64,000 bases of DNA. It comes from Gnetum montanum (lineage: Eukaryota > Streptophyta > Gnetopsida > Gnetales > Gnetaceae). The DNA lies in contig MNCI01024940.1 of assembly GCA_015680685.1 (NCBI GenBank), positions 288,334-352,333 on the forward strand, given 5' to 3'. Each line of letters opens with the position of its first letter. The stretch's first letter is position 1. Positions 59,429 through 64,000 of the stretch are shown here, piece by piece. The notes under the pieces were generated by a model. That model searched no databases. It had not been told where the DNA came from and worked only from the letters and a program-made list of their open reading frames with translations. The position numbers and the translations under genes are program-made.

Positions 59429-60403
59429 CTAGTTGGCCAAGAAATTTTTTGAGTGTTCACGGACCACCTTAAGGACAAGGTCACCTTTCTTGATTAGGCA
59501 CTTGTGAATGTCATGTTGATGTTTCCATTGTTGTTGCCTATGGTACCACTCAATTTTATCTAGTGTGCATGTTTGTTCCTCCTCCACCGAGTCAAGGTCA
59601 ACAATGTGCGAGTCATTGTTTTGACTTTCATCAAGGAGTCCAGAGAGTGTGATCCACAATGAAGGTACCTGCAAATCCAAAGGTAAAATAGCTTCTGAAC
59701 CATAAACAAGACTGTATGGTGTTTTACCTTTGGATGTTTTGTGCATCGTTCGATATGCCCATAGCATGTAAACTAGCTATTGATGCCATCTTCTTTTGCT
59801 TTGATTAAGAATTTTCTTGAGCACCATGATGACCATTTTATTCATGGATTCTTCTTGACTGTTGCTCTAAGGATAGTATGGTGATGAAAACGAATGTTTG
59901 ATGCCTAGGCTCTCATAAAAGGTTTTGGTTTCGACACTACTGAATTGTGGCCCATTATCAATGATTATGGTCATTGGAATGCCAAAATGAGTCACAATGT
60001 TTTCAAGGATGAAGTTGCATACTTGTTTTTATGTGTTCTTCCTAAGAGGAATAGCTTCTACCCATTTTGTGAAATATTCTGTTGCGGTTATAATGAAGCT
60101 ATGTCCTGCAGAAGATGGGGGAGTTATTGGTCCTATGATGTCTAACCCCCATTTCTAGAAAGGTGATGTGATTTGAGCTATATGAAACTCATTAGGTGGC
60201 ACATGTATGAGATTACCATATTTTTGACAGATGTTGCATGTTTTGACTTTGGAGAAATAGTCGTACTCCATGTGCGGCCAATAGTAGCCTAAATGTTTGA
60301 TTTTGGTTGCCATTTCCTTGGGTGTTATGTGCCCTCCACAAAGTCCTTCATGAACATGCTTCATGATGGTTTGGCCATTGATGCTACTAACAAACATTAA
60401 CAA
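59429..60403 (-). pseudogene. Integrase remnant
   Basis: An HHCC zinc finger (HVHEGLCGGHIT..CNICQKYG) lies at about 60210-60350. The core has ITATEYFTKWVEAI (about 60065-60110), HFGIPMTIIIDNGPQFSS (about 59935-59995) and SNSQEESMNK (about 59835-59870). The C-terminal part begins MLWAYRTMHKTSKGKTPYSL at 59767. The first catalytic residue is Glu (TEY) where active relatives have Asp (TDY); the second Asp (IDNG) and the Glu are kept. At least two stops break the core. Confidence 0.92.
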
Positions 60404-60744
60404 AATGACTTCATAGGATCTATGACATAACGTGTCCCCTACTAGTGCATACTATCGAGAGCATTTCCGCACTATGTTCTTTTGAGAATTCGTTAGATGT
60501 TAAGGTGGTTCACCATGTAGAATGTACTCCTTTATCTCATCGTACCATTCCATAGTGTGTGTCATGCTAACGGATGCTATGGGTAGTTCATTGGGAGCGT
60601 CAGTTATGGGTTTGGCACAACTCGTTATGGAACTGGGCAACGCATGAAACATGTTAGGTTAAATATTTAGGGCTAGTGTTGCAAGTGCATCTGCAATGGT
60701 ATTGTCATTTCTGGAAACATGTTGCACATCTATGTTTGTGAATT

Positions 60745-61074
60745 ATTTCAACATGTGTTTTGTCAAGTCACAATATGGTTGTAAATGTAAAGCTTTACAT
60801 GCGTATACATCTGTGACTTGATTGATGACTAACTGTGAGTCGCCTCTAACTATGAGCTGTGTGGTTTCTGAAGTTAGTGCTACCATGAGACCTCTAAGAA
60901 GACCTTTGTACTCTGCCACGTTATTAGTACAAGAAAATTTTAAACGATAAGCAAAGGGTTGAATCTCCCTAGAGGGATATGTGATGACTGCTGCAGCACT
61001 TTCTCCTCGGGAGGTCGATGCTCCATTAAAGTTTAAGATTATGTCGTAGTTATCAAGTACTGTGTTTATTGTAT
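60745..61074 (-). pseudogene. Second RNase H domain remnant (Tat-clade type)
   Basis: About 100 codons read through with IILNFNGASTSRG, SCTNNVAEYKGLLRGL, QLIVRGDSQLVINQV and LHLQPYCDLTK. This is the extra RNase H typical of Tat-lineage elements. The first catalytic Asp (FDGA in active relatives) is Asn here (FNGA). The Glu of VAEY and Asp of RGDS remain. Confidence 0.88.
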
Positions 61075-61449
61075 TTATGTTCTCATCAGGAAACTATGGG
61101 TGATTATTGCTTGGTCTTGCATCGGTGATGTGGTCATTTGATTGACTATAGCTTGACCTTTAACTGATGATTGAGCTATGTAGTGCAGATCAAACTCAGC
61201 AATCATCACTTTCCATCTAGCTATCTTTCTTGATTCATATATGTTGTTTGTGATAGCTCTGAGGATGTTGTCTTTACATATGATATTAACTTGGTTACAA
61301 AAGAGATAATGTCGCCACTTCTTTAAAGAAAAGATAAGGGTAAGGCATGGCATCTCCATGTCATTGTAACGTTGTTCGTAGGCTATTAATGCATGGCTCA
61401 AGTAGTAAATAGGGATTTCAATTGCATGTTCACATTTCTGACAAAGCAT
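61075..61449 (-). pseudogene. RNase H domain remnant
   Basis: The open stretch carries IYYLSHALIAYEQRYND (start of the conserved block), LIFSLKKWRHYL, and KIARWKVMIAEFDLHYI followed by SVKGQAIVNQ, which is the standard RNase H to linker sequence of Ty3/gypsy pol. The upstream catalytic residues lie before 61449 and are damaged. Confidence 0.9.
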
Positions 61450-61541
61450 AGACGCAATGGATGAATCGGATGTTGCAAGGTATATGTAACTGTCGGTAGT
61501 TGAGCTAGTGCTGTTTTGATGTTCTCAAAGGCTTCTTGGCA

Positions 61542-62349
61542 CTATGGAGTCCATTCAAAATAGACATTCTTGCGCAATAAGTGCTGCATAGGCCTCAACT
61601 TGTTCGTCAATTTTTCAATGAAGCATCTAATAAACTGTAATCTACCTTGTAGACCGCAAAGTTCGTTAAGGTTTCTAGGTGGTTCCAGATTTGTTATTTC
61701 CTTAACCTTATCCAGATCTACTTGTATCCCTGTCTCAGATATAATGAATCCAAGAATTTTTCCTGTTGACCCCAAAGACACATTTCTTCAGGTTGAGTCT
61801 AAGCTCATATTTTAAACAACATTTCAGTACCAAGTCTAGATCTTGTACATGTTTCTTAGTTGTTTTTGATTTGACTGCAATGTCATCTACATAGTCATTG
61901 AGCGAGTTGAACATGTAATCACTAAAGATGAATGTCATCATTTGTTGATATGTAGCCCCGACGTTCTTGAGACTGAATGCAATCATTGTATAATAAAATG
62001 TACCCCATGGTGTCATAAAGGTTGTCCTGAGTTGATGTTTAGGGTTGATCCTAATTTGGTTGTATCTTGAAACACCATCCATAAAGGATAACAATGCATG
62101 CCCAACAATTGAATCAACAAGTTGATCAATGCTAGGTAGCGGGAAGTCATCCTTTATGGTTACAATGTTGAGGTCACGAAAGTCAATACATAGACAAATG
62201 CTCCTGTTCTTCTTTGGGAGTATAACCATGTTGGATACCATATCATCATAGTCCACAGCTCGGATGAAACCAGCTTGATAAAGCTTCGTGATCTCATTGC
62301 GAACTGCCAACGCTACTGCAGGCCTGACCTTGCATGCTTTTTGTTTCAC
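61542..62349 (-). pseudogene. Reverse transcriptase domain remnant
   Basis: Motifs along 204 open codons from 62349: ITKLYQAGFIRAVDY (residues 20-34), KNRSICLCIDFRDLN (47-61), PLPSIDQLVDSI (70-81), LLSFMDGVSRYNQI (86-99), TPWGTFYYTMIAFSLKN (113-129), and the catalytic YVDD box at 153-156 (about 61882-61893). The first catalytic Asp (FMDG) is kept. A frameshift then moves to the open stretch 61542-61781 (GFIISETGIQVDLDKVKEI, LCGLQGRLQFIRCFI), the RT thumb/connection typical of Ty3/gypsy. Confidence 0.95.
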
Positions 62350-62815
62350 TGGTCTTAGTTTTTGATCAAGTGTAATGTTATGCTAGACTATTCAGGGGTC
62401 GAGCCCAGGCATGTTAGTGTAAGACCAAGCGAATGCTTTCATGTTGTCTTTTAGGACTCAAGATATGTCATTGGAAAGTTGTGGATTTAACAGAGTAGTT
62501 AGTTTTAAAATTTTAACCTCACCATCTTACATAGTTATGGGGACTTCAACTAGGGGATCTTCAATGATGTTATCGACTTCTAGGTCCAGATATTTTGTCA
62601 TTCCTTTAAAGAAATCTAGTGTTTCTTAGGTTGATGCCACTAAATTATCGTATGTTGGGGAGTCTAAATCAATGGACTCTAGATTGATTTCTAGTTTAAT
62701 TGCTCCATGTGGTTCATTAATAGACAACGGTATGAAGAGTTGCTTGCTATCCATGTGTTTGCTCCTACCAATGAAACAAGGAGCTATGTCAGCATGGGTG
62801 AGTTTTCTTTTTTCT

Positions 62816-63480
62816 TAAGAAATTAATTTTATGTTTAAATGTAACCAAAGGTACACCAAGGGTAGTTTACCATTATGCCTGGACGTATGGTAGTTTAAGG
62901 CCATACTNNNNNNNNNNNNNNNNNNNNNNNNNNNNNNNNNNNNNNNNNNNNNNNNNNNNNNNNNNNNNNNNNNNNNNNNNNNNNNNNNNNNNNNNNNNNN
63001 NNNNNNNNNNNNNNNNNNNNNNNNNNNNNNNNNNNNNNGTTTAAGGTTTGGGCATTGATAAAGGAAAAAGGGGTCAACGTAACCAAAATAACAAACAATA
63101 ACATCATGTATTTTATTTTATTTTTAGAAGATTTTATAGTTTGGTGTTGCCTAAAGGGGTTAGCGTAATCAACAGTAAATATTTTATTTTATTTTGTTAT
63201 TTTCTTTTTTTATTGGATGCTGTTAACCATGGGTCAGCGTAAGAGAAGAAGTAACATTATGTATATTTTATTTTCATTTTAAAGTTTTTACTTTTAAGGT
63301 GTGGGCATTTTATCTAAGGGGTTAGCATCAAAACAACGTGGTAAAGGAAATAAAAGTAATGGTAAAATAAAATAAAATAAAGGGGGGAGGATTAAAAAGG
63401 TTCGACTAGTAAAAGTAAAAGTCATTTCATCATTTTTGTAGCATGAATATTGGAAACCAAGCAATAGTGGCAGCATAAGC
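62816..63480. repeat. AT-rich degenerate repeat region around an assembly gap
   Basis: ATTTTATTTTATTTTT tracts alternate with GGGGTTAGCGTAATCAAC-like segments at about 100-bp spacing. It breaks the upstream side of the Tat-lineage pol remnant and may be a further insertion or the element's own 5' region. Confidence 0.5.
62908..63038. other. Assembly gap (131 N)
   Basis: These are undetermined bases. The TTTAAGG(C/T) flanks on both sides are similar, so the gap may hide a collapsed repeat. Confidence 0.99.
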
Positions 63481-63559
63481 AAGTTGGGCAGCGTACAGTA
63501 GGCATCAAAGATAGAATCAGACTATATATGGTAGTGTATAGCATCCCATAGGGGAGCGT

Positions 63560-63775
63560 GACTAACTACTGCACCTATATCTACAACATTTAGAGCTAGA
63601 TATGTAGCTATAGCCTCCAAATCTATAGCATGCAAGGTCGGATCTATAACTTTCCAAGCTAGATTTGTTGTGTTCAAGGCCATATTTGCAACGTTCAAGG
63701 CCAGATCTACATAGATCTACCTGTCGGCATCCAGATTTGTACCATAGCATGTGATATCTATAGCGTGTAAGGTCT
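63560..63775. repeat. Minisatellite, about 24 bp unit
   Basis: Degenerate units around AGATCTATAGCGTTCAAGGCC are seen (for example AAATCTATAGCATGCAAGGT, ATATTTGCAACGTTCAAGGC). The 62-codon minus ORF over it is repeat-derived. Confidence 0.75.
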
Positions 63776-64000
63776 ACAACTTCTGGGGGAAAATGGGTAA
63801 AGGAAAATAAGAAAAGGACAAGGGAAAGAAGGAGGTGACGCTAGTGTTTGTGGAGGAAAGCAAGGAGATGCTTCAACAGCTTCCTCAACATAGAATCCCT
63901 TCATGGATAGGTTCTATGTGTAGGTACGCTCCTATTTCATGTTTTATTCACCTTTTTCTTCCTATTTTTTTTCTATTTCCATGTTCATGACGTAAACATC
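63776..64000. other. Unassigned sequence at the right edge
   Basis: Purine-rich sequence followed by a pyrimidine-rich stretch. Nothing is recognised. Confidence 0.4.

Larger units (their letters stand above)
59429..62812 (-). pseudogene. Decayed pol polyprotein of a Tat-lineage Ty3/gypsy retrotransposon
   Basis: Domains in the order expected on minus: a linker ending in FAWSYTNMPGLDP (about 62395-62445) after an open stretch with HADIAPCFIG (about 62640-62812); reverse transcriptase; RNase H; a second RNase H; integrase with zinc finger, core and C-terminal part. The second RNase H downstream of the normal one is diagnostic of the plant Tat clade. The frame is broken: a stop follows MPGLDP, a frameshift lies near 61750-61790, and stops fall in the integrase core (YYP-stop-SNS). 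Gag and protease are not seen; they would lie beyond 62.8 kb, where AT-rich repeats and a gap intervene. Stops mostly fit C-to-T decay. Confidence 0.93.

Noticed and set aside
1-64000. tRNA genes
   Set aside because: I saw no convincing cloverleaf with conserved A and B box sequences, though a covariance search could not be run.

Overview
The window looks like a large, repeat-rich seed-plant genome, most likely a gymnosperm. No intact protein-coding gene is visible. The evidence is (1) a decayed nuclear 45S rDNA unit (18S-5.8S-25S) on the minus strand at about 25.8-32.4 kb, whose ITS1 is about 0.94 kb (angiosperm ITS1 is usually 0.2-0.3 kb, gymnosperm ITS1 is often about 1 kb or more); (2) a plant-type TTTAGGG telomeric island; (3) decayed Ty3/gypsy elements of the plant Tat lineage. 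The exact taxon cannot be read from the sequence.

My main reading is that about the first 50 kb is one giant degenerate rDNA repeat with parts of its neighbours. Read on the minus strand from high to low coordinates it contains: a large array of 15-bp repeats (49.9-39.2 kb, interrupted by an LTR); a plant Pol I promoter-like sequence, TATATAAGGGGAGG (39.1 kb); a long 5' external transcribed spacer made of about 640-bp repeats (38.8-34.2 kb) and five 225-bp repeats (34.2-33.1 kb); 18S (32.4-30.6), ITS1, 5.8S (29.7-29.5), ITS2 and 25S (29.2-25.8); a short 3' spacer; a 29-bp repeat array (25.3-22.6 kb) holding the telomeric island; further promoter-like copies at 22.6, 19.8, 19.3, 17.3 and 16.8 kb, the 19.3 and 16.8 kb ones inverted; more 15-bp array; then another promoter copy at 6.1 kb with a truncated copy of the same ETS (5.0-6.1 kb). 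Promoter-to-promoter spacing is about 33 kb, large for plant rDNA but in the range known for conifers. The rRNA genes are dead: the sarcin-ricin loop and the 18S decoding region carry CG-to-TG/CA changes.

The 15-bp array totals about 28 kb (roughly 1,900 units). Because 15 is a multiple of three and each unit has dyad symmetry, it yields dozens of long spurious ORFs on both strands with pentapeptide periodicity. I treat none of them as genes.

The right-hand end (about 46.9-64 kb) is retrotransposon territory. It holds a duplicated LTR (46.9-47.8 and 49.9-about 52.1 kb), several minisatellites, a degenerate multi-exon-looking coding remnant of unknown identity (53.8-55.6 kb, minus), and a decayed Tat-lineage Ty3/gypsy element (minus) whose 3' LTR (55.8-57.9 kb), polypurine tract and pol domains (integrase, extra RNase H, RNase H, RT; 59.4-62.8 kb) are recognisable despite stops, frameshifts and lost catalytic residues. 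A related solo LTR with a perfect 5-bp target-site duplication sits inside the 15-bp array at 12.3-13.9 kb. A 131-base run of N lies at 62.9-63.0 kb. Boundaries were read by eye; most are good to a few tens of bases, the LTR ends and rRNA ends marked in the entries to a few bases.
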